64,000 nucleotides of DNA. It comes from Anaerolineales bacterium. GTDB lineage: Bacteria; Chloroflexota; Anaerolineae; Anaerolineales; Villigracilaceae. Shown here one piece after another: positions 40,929-48,912 of the stretch; position 1 is the first letter of the stretch, and each line of letters begins with the position of its first letter. The position numbers and the translations under genes were made by a program. The notes beneath the pieces were generated by a model. It worked only from the letters and a program-made list of their open reading frames with translations. It ran no database searches and was not told the origin of the DNA. Where the stretch lies: contig CP129481.1 in assembly GCA_030583905.1 (NCBI GenBank), positions 2,820,136 through 2,884,135 of the forward strand. Reading direction: 5' to 3'.

Positions 40929-40977
40929 AGCCCCTTATGATTCATACCAAAAGATATAGGTCATGAGGGGCTTTTTT
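40929..40977 (+). terminator. Intrinsic terminator after the SLH protein gene
   Basis: AGCCCCTTATGA and TCATGAGGGGCT form a 12-bp stem with one G-T pair and a 20-nt loop, followed by TTTTTT. Confidence 0.85.
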
Positions 40978-40999
40978 CATATCAACACTCCAAACGCGG

Positions 41000-41005
41000 T
41001 ATAAT
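41000..41005 (+). promoter_or_regulatory. moeA: -10 element of moeA
   Basis: TATAAT ends 14 nt before the moeA ATG and no Shine-Dalgarno sequence is present, so the mRNA leader would be about 8 nt. No clear -35 is visible. Confidence 0.45.
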
Positions 41006-41019
41006 CGCGCCGCTTCAAC

Positions 41020-42234
41020 ATGCTATCTGTTACCGAAGCGCGCGAGCGCATCCTGTCACATCTTACAAGCGTAGAGGCGGAGATCATTCCGCTGACAAAC
41101 TGCGCCAGCCGTGTGCTGGCGGTTGACATCATCGCGCCGCACGACATCCCCCCTTTTGATAATTCCGCCATGGATGGATTCGCCATCCACGCCGAGGACA
41201 CATCCGCTTCATCTGTCACGCTGCACGTTGTCACGGACATCCCGGCAGGCTCCACCCCGGCAGTGACTCTCGCCCGCGGCGAGGCGGCGCGCATCATGAC
41301 CGGCGCGCAAATCCCCAAAGGCGCAAATGCCGTCATCCCTGTGGAAGACACGGATTTTGACTATAAGACAGCCGGGACATCCGCGCCGAAGACGATCTCA
41401 TTTTCAAAGATCATGAAAGCGGGGGAAAACATCCGCCCGCGCGGCATGGACATTCGCGCCGACGAGATCGTCCTGCAACGAGGGCACACTCTCAAACCGC
41501 AAGACCTTGGTCTTTTGGCAACGCTCGGACTGGCAAACGTGACCATATACAAAAAACCGCGCGTGGCGCTGCTTTCCTCGGGCGACGAACTGCTCGGCGT
41601 AGATGCGCCGCTCGAGGCGGGCAAGATCCGCGACTCGAATTCCTACACACTGGCGGCAGCCATCGAGGGCGCGGGCGCGGAGGCGGTACGGCTGGGCGTG
41701 GCAAAGGATTCGCGCGAGGCTGTGACGGCATTGCTGGATCAAGCCGCCGCGGAAAACGCGGACTTGATCCTGTCCTCTGCGGGGGTGAGCGTGGGGGCGT
41801 TCGACTTCATCAAGGAGGTTGTGGAAACGAACGGCGGCATGGACTTTTGGCGCGTGAACATGCGCCCGGGAAAACCGCTGGCGTTCGGAAACTATCGCGG
41901 CATCCACTTCATCGGCTTGCCGGGCAACCCGGTTTCGGCGTTCGTCGGGTTCGAGATCTTCGTGCGTCCCGTGCTCGAACGGATGAGCGGCAGGATGGAC
42001 GGATGCAGGCAGACAGTCCGCGTGCGATGCGGGGAGCAGATCGAATCTGACGGGCGGGAGAGCTATCTGCGGGCAAAAATCCGGGAAGAAAACGGCGTCC
42101 TGTCCGCCCGATTGACAGGACATCAGGGGTCTGGAAACCTGCTCTCTTTGGTACAAGCGGATGCTTTACTTATTATCCCCGCTGGTGTAAAATGCGTGCC
42201 TGCTGGTCAGGAAGTGGACGCGATACTCTTATAG
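41020..42234 (+). CDS. moeA: Molybdopterin molybdenumtransferase MoeA
   Basis: Inserts molybdate (or tungstate) into adenylylated molybdopterin, the last step of Mo/W cofactor synthesis; 404 residues, normal length. Family blocks in order: PPFDNSAMDGFAIHA (about 45-59), RIMTGAQIPKGANAVIPVED (about 90-109), ALLSSGDELLGV with GKIRDSNSYTLAAAIEGAGA (about 185-220), LSSAGVSVGAFDFIKEVV (about 248-265), MRPGKPLAFG, and GLPGNPVSAFVGFEIFVRPVL. The organism needs it for the three AORs in this window. It is followed after 7 bp by a VKOR gene and then a small acidic protein, which may be one transcript. Confidence 0.95.
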   Translation: MLSVTEARERILSHLTSVEAEIIPLTNCASRVLAVDIIAPHDIPPFDNSAMDGFAIHAEDTSASSVTLHVVTDIPAGSTPAVTLARGEAARIMTGAQIPKGANAVIPVEDTDFDYKTAGTSAPKTISFSKIMKAGENIRPRGMDIRADEIVLQRGHTLKPQDLGLLATLGLANVTIYKKPRVALLSSGDELLGVDAPLEAGKIRDSNSYTLAAAIEGAGAEAVRLGVAKDSREAVTALLDQAAAENADLILSSAGVSVGAFDFIKEVVETNGGMDFWRVNMRPGKPLAFGNYRGIHFIGLPGNPVSAFVGFEIFVRPVLERMSGRMDGCRQTVRVRCGEQIESDGRESYLRAKIREENGVLSARLTGHQGSGNLLSLVQADALLIIPAGVKCVPAGQEVDAILL

Positions 42235-42241
42235 AGGACCC

Positions 42242-42670
42242 ATGGAAAAATGGCTGTACCGCGCATCCGTTGCGCTTGCGATCGTCGGTTTGTTCGTTTC
42301 AATTTATATGACCGTTTACAAGTTCACGGGCAATGAAGGCATGTGCCTCGGCTCGGGCGAATGTTCCACCGTGAACGCCAGCCGCTTCTCCGAGGTGAAC
42401 GGCATTCCGGTGGCGGTGATCGGCATCGTCGGGTATGCTGCCATTCTGGCGGTGCACCTGTTCGAAAACCGCAGTCCCTTCTTTAAACAGAACGGTACAC
42501 TGCTGTTGTTCGGCATGGGACTGACAGGTTTCATCTTCACCCTGTGGCTGGTATATGTGGAGATCGCCCTGATCCGCGCGCTGTGCCCGTTCTGCGTTAC
42601 CTCACAGGTCGTAATGACCATCATCTTCATCATCGCTGTCATTCGCCTGATCAAATCCCCCCAATCATAG
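42242..42670 (+). CDS. Vitamin K epoxide reductase (VKOR)-family thiol oxidoreductase
   Basis: A 142-residue four-helix membrane protein that passes electrons from extracytoplasmic thiols to quinone during disulfide formation. Both cysteine pairs are present: loop cysteines C35 and C41 in MCLGSGECSTVN, and the active CPFC (C115, C118). The conserved serine/asparagine around VNASRFSEVNGIP is also present. There is no fused thioredoxin domain, so a separate DsbA-like partner is needed; none is in the window. The ATG follows moeA by 7 bp with only a weak site (AGAGGACCC). Confidence 0.92.
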   Translation: MEKWLYRASVALAIVGLFVSIYMTVYKFTGNEGMCLGSGECSTVNASRFSEVNGIPVAVIGIVGYAAILAVHLFENRSPFFKQNGTLLLFGMGLTGFIFTLWLVYVEIALIRALCPFCVTSQVVMTIIFIIAVIRLIKSPQS

Positions 42671-42682
42671 GAGGAATAAAAA

Positions 42683-42910
42683 ATGCCCCGTATTAAGTGT
42701 CATTATGCCGACTGCGTGTTTCTGGATGAAGGGTACTGCTCCGCCGCCGCGGTGGAGATCGACCCCGACACCGGTTGCGCCACCTATTCGCCAGCCGATG
42801 GCGCCGCCGCTGCAGACGAAGACTGGGATGAAGAGGACGAGGAATGGGAAGACGAAGATCTCGATGATGAAGATGACGATGAATGGCTCGACGACGAGGA
42901 TGAGTTCTAG
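42683..42910 (+). CDS. Small cysteine-motif protein with polyacidic tail
   Basis: A 75-residue protein in two parts. The first 33 residues (CHYADCVFLDEGYCSAAAV then IDPDTGCATY) hold four cysteines in a pattern like the DUF1540-type zinc knuckle. The remainder is a tail in which nearly all residues are Asp or Glu with a few Trp (WDEEDEEWEDEDLDDEDDDE). AGGAGG stands 7-8 nt before the ATG, and it follows the VKOR gene by 12 bp. Acidic tails of this kind can bind cations or basic proteins. Function unknown. Confidence 0.8.
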   Translation: MPRIKCHYADCVFLDEGYCSAAAVEIDPDTGCATYSPADGAAAADEDWDEEDEEWEDEDLDDEDDDEWLDDEDEF

Positions 42911-42947
42911 CCCGCCTCCCTCTCCCTGACAATTGATTCATCACCCC

Positions 42948-42975
42948 AAGCCTTCTCTACGCGAGGATGCTTTTT
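42948..42975 (+). terminator. Intrinsic terminator after the acidic-tail gene
   Basis: AAGCCTTCTC and GAGGATGCTT pair over 10 positions with one mismatch and one G-T, 5-nt loop TACGC, then TTTTT. It ends the moeA-VKOR-acidic protein unit. Confidence 0.65.
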
Positions 42976-43080
42976 CGTTGACCTGACAAAATTCATAAGC
43001 ACAGTTCAGGCGTTCATACATATGCAATTGATTGGGCACTGGTTCATATGCCCCCATCCTGAAATGAAAATACATTTACA

Positions 43081-44514
43081 TCATTTACTCCAGCGATTGG
43101 AATAATTCTGGTTATTAATCATTTCATAAAGAATCTGAGTCAAAGCGAGAGAAAGCGCTATAAAAATCCAGAAAAATCGAATGTAAGAGCCGTGTAAAAA
43201 AATTGCCGCAAAAAGATATGCAACAAAGGATACCTGGGCTGCAGATATGTAGTTCGACCACTCATAGAAATACTTTGTATTACGTATCTGCGATTTGATA
43301 CGAGCCAGCATGTGAAATACAAAAAACACGATCCCCATAAACGACAATGTGCCAAAAAGCCCTGTTTCAGCCAAGATCTCCAGATACAGGGAGTGCGCTT
43401 CGCGTTCGTAAGAACGGAATTCCAAACCGATAATCTGAGTATACTTTTGATAATTCGTCGGATAATTTGCCGCCCCAACCCCTAGAAGCGGATGCTCTGC
43501 AAACATGGTCAATGCGGTCAACATCTCACTTGTTCGTCCCTGAAGCGACGCATCCTGATAAATACCGCTCTGATCGGATGTAGACAGGAAAGAAAGTGTC
43601 TGAAATCTTTCGACATAACGTGAAGGCAACAGGGGCAACGCCAGTAACACGATTGCAGTAACCAGGGAAACAGCCCAAATATTGGATCGTGCAAAAAAGA
43701 ACGTTATAAAAAAAACAGAAATGATAAACGCCAGATAGGCGCCCCTGCTGTAGGTGTTCAGCAGAACAATGGCTAGAATAACAAAAACGATGCCGTAAAA
43801 CATTTTTTTGTTCGCTGTCTCGCGCAAAAAACCAAATATCACAAATGGAATAACGCCAACCAAAACCTGCCCCCACATGTTAGGCTCATTGATGGGACCA
43901 CCGAGCCGGTCATCGATAACGCCTGCAAATCCCCAAAAATCATTCCCGGTATTGCCAGTGGCAACTTGATAAACACCCAGAAGGGAGACACCCGCTGTTA
44001 CCAAGACCATGGCCAGTGCAGCCAGTTTCCATTCTTCAGGCTTCCTAATGCAAAATAAAACACAATAGATGATAACAATGTCCTTCCCAACGTCAATGAT
44101 TCTGTCAAACGCCTGATCGCGATCAGTTGCTACAAGATAACTGGCCGCAACTGCCATAAAGTATGCGATCAAAGAAATCTCAATCAGCCTCGTCATGGGA
44201 CGATCCATTGGAATTTGCCCGACGTGATAATTCCTAACAATAATGGCAACAAAAATAACTGCAACCAGGGGTTTGATGATCCCCGGAAGTCCATTATCCG
44301 TAAATATGCTTGAAACATTAGAAAATACCGCAACGATCAATATATATGCCCCCAGGCTGGGCTTGATCACAATCCCCATAACCGCCCCAATCCCCACTAA
44401 ACCGATCAAGGCAAATGTACCTATCGATTCGCTCGGATTTGACACAGCCATGGCAACAAGAATGGAGAGGATCACAGCGAGTAAAATATAGGGGTAATCT
44501 TTTCTTAGTACCAT
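43081..44514 (-). CDS. O-antigen ligase/polymerase-like membrane protein
   Basis: A 477-residue protein with about 11-12 helices and one large extracytoplasmic loop (about 305-385). This loop contains HPLLGVGAANYPTNYQKYTQ and YEREAHSLYLEILAETGLFG, the Wzy_C/WaaL signature with the essential histidine after REAHS. It probably polymerises or ligates surface polysaccharide units on a lipid carrier. It lies last in a minus-strand exopolysaccharide cluster with a FemAB/CelD-like acyltransferase, a priming glycosyltransferase and a degenerate GGDEF protein. Base composition is more AT-rich than the flanking housekeeping genes, common for such loci. Confidence 0.85.
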   Translation of the reverse strand: MVLRKDYPYILLAVILSILVAMAVSNPSESIGTFALIGLVGIGAVMGIVIKPSLGAYILIVAVFSNVSSIFTDNGLPGIIKPLVAVIFVAIIVRNYHVGQIPMDRPMTRLIEISLIAYFMAVAASYLVATDRDQAFDRIIDVGKDIVIIYCVLFCIRKPEEWKLAALAMVLVTAGVSLLGVYQVATGNTGNDFWGFAGVIDDRLGGPINEPNMWGQVLVGVIPFVIFGFLRETANKKMFYGIVFVILAIVLLNTYSRGAYLAFIISVFFITFFFARSNIWAVSLVTAIVLLALPLLPSRYVERFQTLSFLSTSDQSGIYQDASLQGRTSEMLTALTMFAEHPLLGVGAANYPTNYQKYTQIIGLEFRSYEREAHSLYLEILAETGLFGTLSFMGIVFFVFHMLARIKSQIRNTKYFYEWSNYISAAQVSFVAYLFAAIFLHGSYIRFFWIFIALSLALTQILYEMINNQNYSNRWSK

Positions 44515-44567
44515 CTGTCGTTCCTTTCAACCATCAAACAATAAATTCCACTGAATAGAAAGTAATC

Positions 44568-45764
44568 TCAATTTGCCGGCTTTTTAAGTCGATCCGTCAA
44601 GATGTTATTCCTGATCTTCTTTAGATTCTTCGAAAGCCATGAGACGGATTTGATTCGATCCTTTAATGAACGCACCTGCTTCTCCACATGATACCGCACG
44701 GGTCTGCGAAACACTCGAATCCAATACATATCATCCAACCCGGTTGCCAGACTGCTTTTATAGTCTGCATCGCCAGCAAGAAAATCATAGACCGAATTAC
44801 CCGACCGGGCATTGTGGAGGATAGAACAATAGTGGGAAACCAGCCCGGGCCGATACAGGTTTCCTGGTAGATAATTAAATCCGCTTTGATAAAAATAAAC
44901 CCTGCCATTGTAAAGGAAGTTGTACAAATACCCCAAAACCTGTTTTGGAGTTGAAATTCTTAGCATTTGTATTTCACCCTCAGAAAACCGACTGGCGATC
45001 AATTTCTTGTGGAATTCAAAAAGATATTCATTGGAAAATGCGCCGGCACCGCCGCGTTCAGTCCATTCCTTTTGATGCAGCCCTACCAAACCGTCAAAAA
45101 AGTCTTGGGCTTCCTGCAATGTTCCAGCTTCCACAATATCGATCACGCCGTCTTTCTCATATTCCTTGATGGATCGCCGAATCTGGCTACGTCGATTGGA
45201 GCTTAAAAAGCTTAAATAATCCATCTCAGCTGCGCGCACAGCATCTAAATCCACATAGGCGGCACTGGACTGTTCATCGATCAGCGCAAAGAAATTTGCG
45301 CCGTCACGATCCAGCAGGTTGCGTAGTTTGTCCATAAACTGAAGAGAGAGTCCGGGAAGATGCACTTCATCCCAAACCATATTGTCAATGGATCGAAACA
45401 ACAAATCAGAGTCCAGTGGAATAGACGGATCTGCAAGTACAGAGTTGTACTCCAAATACAACTTATCAAAATAAGGCATGCCGGTGGTGTTCAATGAAAC
45501 GATGCGAGATGAAAATATTCCATATTTCCTTCTCTTGGCTGTTCCCATAAAAAAAGCCACCATGGGTTCTTCGTCAATAAAACCAACGATCAAACGCACG
45601 TTATTTTCGGCGGGCAAAGTCTCCAGCCATGTGGACATCCATCCCCAGGAAAGAAAATAATGATGAGCACATCGCCGTGATAACATCTGCCAATATTTTT
45701 CAATCAATGACATGTCAATGGCAGGATTATAATAAATAAACTTCAACGAAGTGGATCGACTCAA
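44568..45764 (-). CDS. GNAT-fold acyltransferase, CelD/BcsL or FemAB-like
   Basis: A 398-residue soluble protein. The N-terminal part has HYFLSWGWMSTWLETLPAEN, a W-rich segment typical of CelD-type proteins, and the C-terminal half holds the acetyltransferase domain: DYLSFLSSNRRSQIRRSIKE, AQDFFDGLVGLHQKEWTERG, VLGYLYNFLYNGRVYFYQSG and YDFLAGDADYKSSLA. Such enzymes acylate sugars or peptides in envelope polymers. In this cluster it probably decorates the polysaccharide repeat unit. A hairpin lies in the 133-bp gap upstream. Confidence 0.78.
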   Translation of the reverse strand: MSRSTSLKFIYYNPAIDMSLIEKYWQMLSRRCAHHYFLSWGWMSTWLETLPAENNVRLIVGFIDEEPMVAFFMGTAKRRKYGIFSSRIVSLNTTGMPYFDKLYLEYNSVLADPSIPLDSDLLFRSIDNMVWDEVHLPGLSLQFMDKLRNLLDRDGANFFALIDEQSSAAYVDLDAVRAAEMDYLSFLSSNRRSQIRRSIKEYEKDGVIDIVEAGTLQEAQDFFDGLVGLHQKEWTERGGAGAFSNEYLFEFHKKLIASRFSEGEIQMLRISTPKQVLGYLYNFLYNGRVYFYQSGFNYLPGNLYRPGLVSHYCSILHNARSGNSVYDFLAGDADYKSSLATGLDDMYWIRVFRRPVRYHVEKQVRSLKDRIKSVSWLSKNLKKIRNNILTDRLKKPAN

Positions 45765-45801
45765 GTTTCACCAATTATATGCAAGAATGTCCATCATAAA
45801 G

Positions 45802-45840
45802 TTATTTGTTGGGTATCTTTTATCACCACCCAACAAATAA
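45802..45840. repeat. Hairpin in the exopolysaccharide cluster
   Basis: TTATTTGTTGGGT and ACCCAACAAATAA are perfect 13-bp inverted repeats with a 13-nt loop, between the sugar transferase and acyltransferase genes. The U-tract on the minus strand (AACTTTATG) is weak, so it may be a partial terminator or RNA processing site. Confidence 0.6.
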
Positions 45841-45897
45841 AGTTTTTCAATACCAAATTAGAGTTGCGGCACTCCAACGTTTTGTCAAGCAACATTC

Positions 45898-46578
45898 TTA
45901 ATGAGCACCTTTTTGCTTAAAGACAGCAAACACTGTGCGCACTAGAATATTAATATCAAGCCAGATACTTGCGCGTTCAATATAGGCAATATCAAGCCGC
46001 AATCGATCATCAAATTCAAGTTTGGCACGTCCGATAATTTGCCATAAGCCGGTTATGCCAGGCATAACATCCAGTCGCTCGGTATGCCAAAGTTTGTAGG
46101 TCTCAGAGCCAAACGATGTTGGACGCGGTCCCACCAGACTCATTTCACCTTTGAGCACATTGATCAATTGGGGAAGTTCGTCAAGACTTGTTTTGCGAAG
46201 TATCCTCCCGACCCTGGTCACGCGCGGATCATTGGTAATCTTGAAATCAGGCCATTGCAGTTCGTTCAAATGAATGTACTGCTTCTTCAACTCCTCGGCA
46301 TTGGGCACCATGGAGCGGAATTTGTACATTTGAAACCTCTTACCGCCTTTCCCTGTACGCAACTGCGTGAACATGACCGGTGCGCCGGGCGATGTTATGG
46401 CAATGCTCGCCCCCACCACCAAAAGTAAAAGCCCCCAAAAGGGAAGGGTCAGCAGAACAATGCTGAGGTCCATGATCCTCTTCACAGTTAAATATGAATG
46501 CCCGACAAAAAGGCGTTTTGCGGGATCAAATGACCTTATCCAAAGAAAATCATCGTCTGAAAAACTGGTCACAGCCAT
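45898..46578 (-). CDS. Polyprenyl-phosphate sugar-1-phosphate transferase (short form)
   Basis: A 226-residue priming enzyme that transfers a sugar phosphate to undecaprenyl phosphate to begin repeat-unit synthesis. Motifs in order: one membrane segment [52 protein letters not shown] and [13 protein letters not shown]. It lacks the extra N-terminal helices of WbaP/WcaJ, corresponding to the minimal PglC-like core with an added N-terminal stretch. It starts 7 bp after the degenerate GGDEF gene, so the two are co-transcribed. Confidence 0.92.
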   Translation of the reverse strand: MAVTSFSDDDFLWIRSFDPAKRLFVGHSYLTVKRIMDLSIVLLTLPFWGLLLLVVGASIAITSPGAPVMFTQLRTGKGGKRFQMYKFRSMVPNAEELKKQYIHLNELQWPDFKITNDPRVTRVGRILRKTSLDELPQLINVLKGEMSLVGPRPTSFGSETYKLWHTERLDVMPGITGLWQIIGRAKLEFDDRLRLDIAYIERASIWLDINILVRTVFAVFKQKGAH

Positions 46579-46585
46579 AATTCAA

Positions 46586-47440
46586 TTATTCCCTACTTGC
46601 TAAAGTAACTTCAGGATTTAACTTGGTTCTAGAACGTTCTCTTGCAACATGTAAAAGATCATCGAATGTTAATGCCTCATCGGGGAATGCGGCAATCCCC
46701 CAATCGACCCTAATATTCAACTTTTCATCAACTGCACCCTCGATCCTTTTGGCGAGAATGGAGATATTATTAAGATTGGTTTCGGGGCAAAGCAGGACAA
46801 AACGCCCGTCTTTATCCAAAAGCACTAGATCCGTACTGCGCGCCAGATCGCTTAATATCTGGCTGGCTTTCGCAATGGCAAATCGCTCCAACATGTCATC
46901 TGCCAATGCCTCGAGGTCTTTCCAGCCTCGTTTCCCTGCGGGCTTATTGAGACGAATCGTCAGTATGGACAAGGGGTGATGATAGCGTCTGCTGCGCGTG
47001 ATCTCGGACGCAATCAAATCACGGGATGATTGGATATCGCGCGCACGATTAGGATAAGCGCTTGAAGATACTCCATTCAAAGTAGTATCCACCTGGTCAA
47101 CTCTTCTGGCAACATCATACGCCAGCACAGAAGACATCAGCACCAAAAGCAGCTGGATTATGTGCACCTCTATCGGCCTGCTATCGCCCAGATAATATAC
47201 CCAAACAAGGATGTAAACCAATAACCAAAATGCAATTACAGCATAATAATTCAATTTCACCCCGGCGCGCATCAACCGCCCCACCACAATCAGTTCCGAA
47301 AAAACAACAAATGCCACCAGCAAAAAAAAGACCGGACTGAAGTCAATGACACTCTCTTGGAATTCATCTATATTTGAAATACCCAATATGGCTATTACAT
47401 ATAGAACAAGAATTGTTATTGAAACTTTTAATTCGCTCAT
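46586..47440 (-). CDS. Membrane protein with degenerate GGDEF-like domain
   Basis: A 284-residue protein: about four membrane helices in residues 5-110, then a cytoplasmic domain. SEITRSRRYHHPLSILTIRL matches the start of GGDEF domains, and STDLVLLDKDGRFVLLCPET occupies the place of the active loop, where GGDEF is replaced by KDGRF. The catalytic acidic pair is absent, so cyclic-di-GMP synthesis is not expected; the domain might bind GTP or a regulatory nucleotide. First gene of the exopolysaccharide cluster, so a role in regulating polymer synthesis is likely. Start ATG 47440. Confidence 0.72.
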   Translation of the reverse strand: MSELKVSITILVLYVIAILGISNIDEFQESVIDFSPVFFLLVAFVVFSELIVVGRLMRAGVKLNYYAVIAFWLLVYILVWVYYLGDSRPIEVHIIQLLLVLMSSVLAYDVARRVDQVDTTLNGVSSSAYPNRARDIQSSRDLIASEITRSRRYHHPLSILTIRLNKPAGKRGWKDLEALADDMLERFAIAKASQILSDLARSTDLVLLDKDGRFVLLCPETNLNNISILAKRIEGAVDEKLNIRVDWGIAAFPDEALTFDDLLHVARERSRTKLNPEVTLASRE

Positions 47441-47812
47441 AATACCTATCCTGCCATCAAATAATTAGAACAATGAATCCCGAACAAATCTCTTAACTTT
47501 TCTTTTTTGACAGGTCTTCCTATCAGCCTTGCATTTATAATGAATCAGACTCAGAAGTGCCGCCCGACTTGCCGGCATCCCCTGATTAAGCGGCCCTGCT
47601 CACGTTAAAAACGATACTGCGAGCTAATTTCCAGAAAGGGCACTCTATATTAAGGAATTATATGTCTTCTTGGATTAACAAAACGATTTTAACATAAAAC
47701 GAGAAGGTTTCAGTAATTACAGCCAGAAATAGCATTAAAAATACCAATCAATCTTGTAAGAAACGCCCCCAGCGACCCGTCCTACGGGCAGATCATCTCC
47801 CTGGAGCCAACT
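47441..47812. other. Intergenic region between divergent units
   Basis: No coding frame or RNA family recognised in 372 bp. It is AT-rich except for a GC-rich core at about 47556-47600 where GCCGC (47559-47563) and GCGGC (47590-47594) can close a stem around a CCGGC-rich loop. It must hold the promoter of the exopolysaccharide cluster on the minus strand (TTATAAAT reads at about 47534-47541) and of the mycoredoxin gene on the plus strand. I compared it by eye with cyclic-di-GMP riboswitch sequences and saw no match. Confidence 0.5.
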
Positions 47813-48079
47813 TTGAGCGACCTCTATACCCTTCAACCAACAAAAATCATCATGTACAGCACGGAATATTGCAGCGACTGCCGCCGCGCCAAAATGTTCT
47901 TCGAAACCAACCAGATCGAATTTGTCAATGTGGGGCTTGAAAATAACGAAGAAGCCACAAAATTTGTCATACAATTGAACAACGGGTACCGGAGCGTGCC
48001 AACCATCGTCTTCCCCGATGGAAGCGTGCTGGTCGAACCGGGATGGGACGAGTTGCAGGAAAAGCTATCAGGCGGATAA
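47813..48079 (+). CDS. Mycoredoxin/glutaredoxin-like protein
   Basis: An 88-residue thioredoxin-fold protein with the active-site motif YCSDCRRAKMFF (CxxC near residues 20-23) and the cis-proline segment YRSVPTIVFPDGSVLVEP. It belongs to the mycoredoxin-like group that reduces mixed disulfides. The frame starts at TTG 47813 with GGAG 6 nt upstream; the next ATG would remove the first beta strand, so TTG is likely the true start. Confidence 0.85.
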   Translation: MSDLYTLQPTKIIMYSTEYCSDCRRAKMFFETNQIEFVNVGLENNEEATKFVIQLNNGYRSVPTIVFPDGSVLVEPGWDELQEKLSGG

Positions 48080-48100
48080 TCCCACAATAGTACACGGGAG

Positions 48101-48106
48101 TATAAT
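48101..48106 (+). promoter_or_regulatory. -10 element giving a leaderless transcript
   Basis: TATAAT lies 6 nt before the ATG of the lipoprotein gene, so transcription would begin at the start codon. No ribosome-binding site follows it. Confidence 0.45.
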
Positions 48107-48112
48107 CAACGT

Positions 48113-48775
48113 ATGAAAAAGATTCCCGTTGTCTTCTTTCTCATTTTTCTCCTCACATCCTGCGATACGTGGGGGAACCCGCCTCAGCCATTCCCGGTCT
48201 GGACTCCCATCCCCACGATCACACCCAGCATCGTCACAGCCACGCCTTTCATCATATCCCCTCCCACATTTGACAGCACGATTGCGCCAGGCGTGACCGT
48301 TATCTCGCCGGTCACACCAACAAATACGGAAACCCCGCTTCCAACTCTGACCTTTTCGCCTGTCCCGCCAACCCAGACATTTACCCAATCCCCCTTCCAA
48401 TCAGCGGATGTGGAGATCCTGGGGTGCAACACCAGCGTCGACATCCTGCGCGGCATGGGAGAAGTGACGAATGCTTACGTGCGCATCAAAAACAACGGGA
48501 CGGTTGATCTTTCCAACACCTGCGGTTTCCTGCGAGCGATCGATGAGGGACGCGAACACCCCGATAAAAAAGTGTGCGTCAGCAATCTCCCTGCGCAATA
48601 TCAAGTAACGCTGAAGTTGACAGTCGACTCTACCTACCAGCAGGACACGATCATTCAGGTGGATGTGACATCCAACGATCTGATCCTCGTGCGCGTGGAC
48701 AGGCATTCCTGCCGGGATATCAGTTTCTTTGGCGGCGTGCCATCGGATGTGGGCACGGTTAAGCCAATAGAATGA
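48113..48775 (+). CDS. Lipoprotein with Thr/Pro-rich linker
   Basis: A 220-residue protein with lipobox LLTSC (Cys17), a Pro/Thr/Ser-rich low-complexity linker to about residue 98, and a C-terminal domain of about 120 residues that reads as an immunoglobulin-like beta sandwich: VTNAYVRIKNNGTVDLSNTC and YQVTLKLTVDSTYQQDTIIQ. Cysteines in CNTS, NTCG, KVCVS and HSCRD may form disulfides. Family not recognised; probably cell-surface exposed. Confidence 0.78.
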   Translation: MKKIPVVFFLIFLLTSCDTWGNPPQPFPVWTPIPTITPSIVTATPFIISPPTFDSTIAPGVTVISPVTPTNTETPLPTLTFSPVPPTQTFTQSPFQSADVEILGCNTSVDILRGMGEVTNAYVRIKNNGTVDLSNTCGFLRAIDEGREHPDKKVCVSNLPAQYQVTLKLTVDSTYQQDTIIQVDVTSNDLILVRVDRHSCRDISFFGGVPSDVGTVKPIE

Positions 48776-48858
48776 TGTTCCAAGTGTAGAAAAATGCCGC
48801 AGTCGGGCAGGCAGGTTGAGCGGTAGGAAGAAGCGGTCAACGGCATCCATCAGAAAAC

Positions 48859-48895
48859 AAAGACACCCACAATCTTGATGATTATGGGTGTCTTT
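48859..48895. terminator. Bidirectional terminator between convergent genes
   Basis: AAAGACACCCA and TGGGTGTCTTT form an 11-bp perfect stem, extended inward by A-T pairs, with T-rich exits on both strands. It separates the lipoprotein gene from the HAMP protein gene. Confidence 0.85.
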
Positions 48896-48912
48896 ATTTC
48901 GATACCGGCAGG

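Noticed and set aside
47441..47812. Cyclic-di-GMP or other riboswitch before the exopolysaccharide cluster
   Set aside because: The GC-rich core can form a short stem, but conserved riboswitch sequence elements were not seen on either strand.
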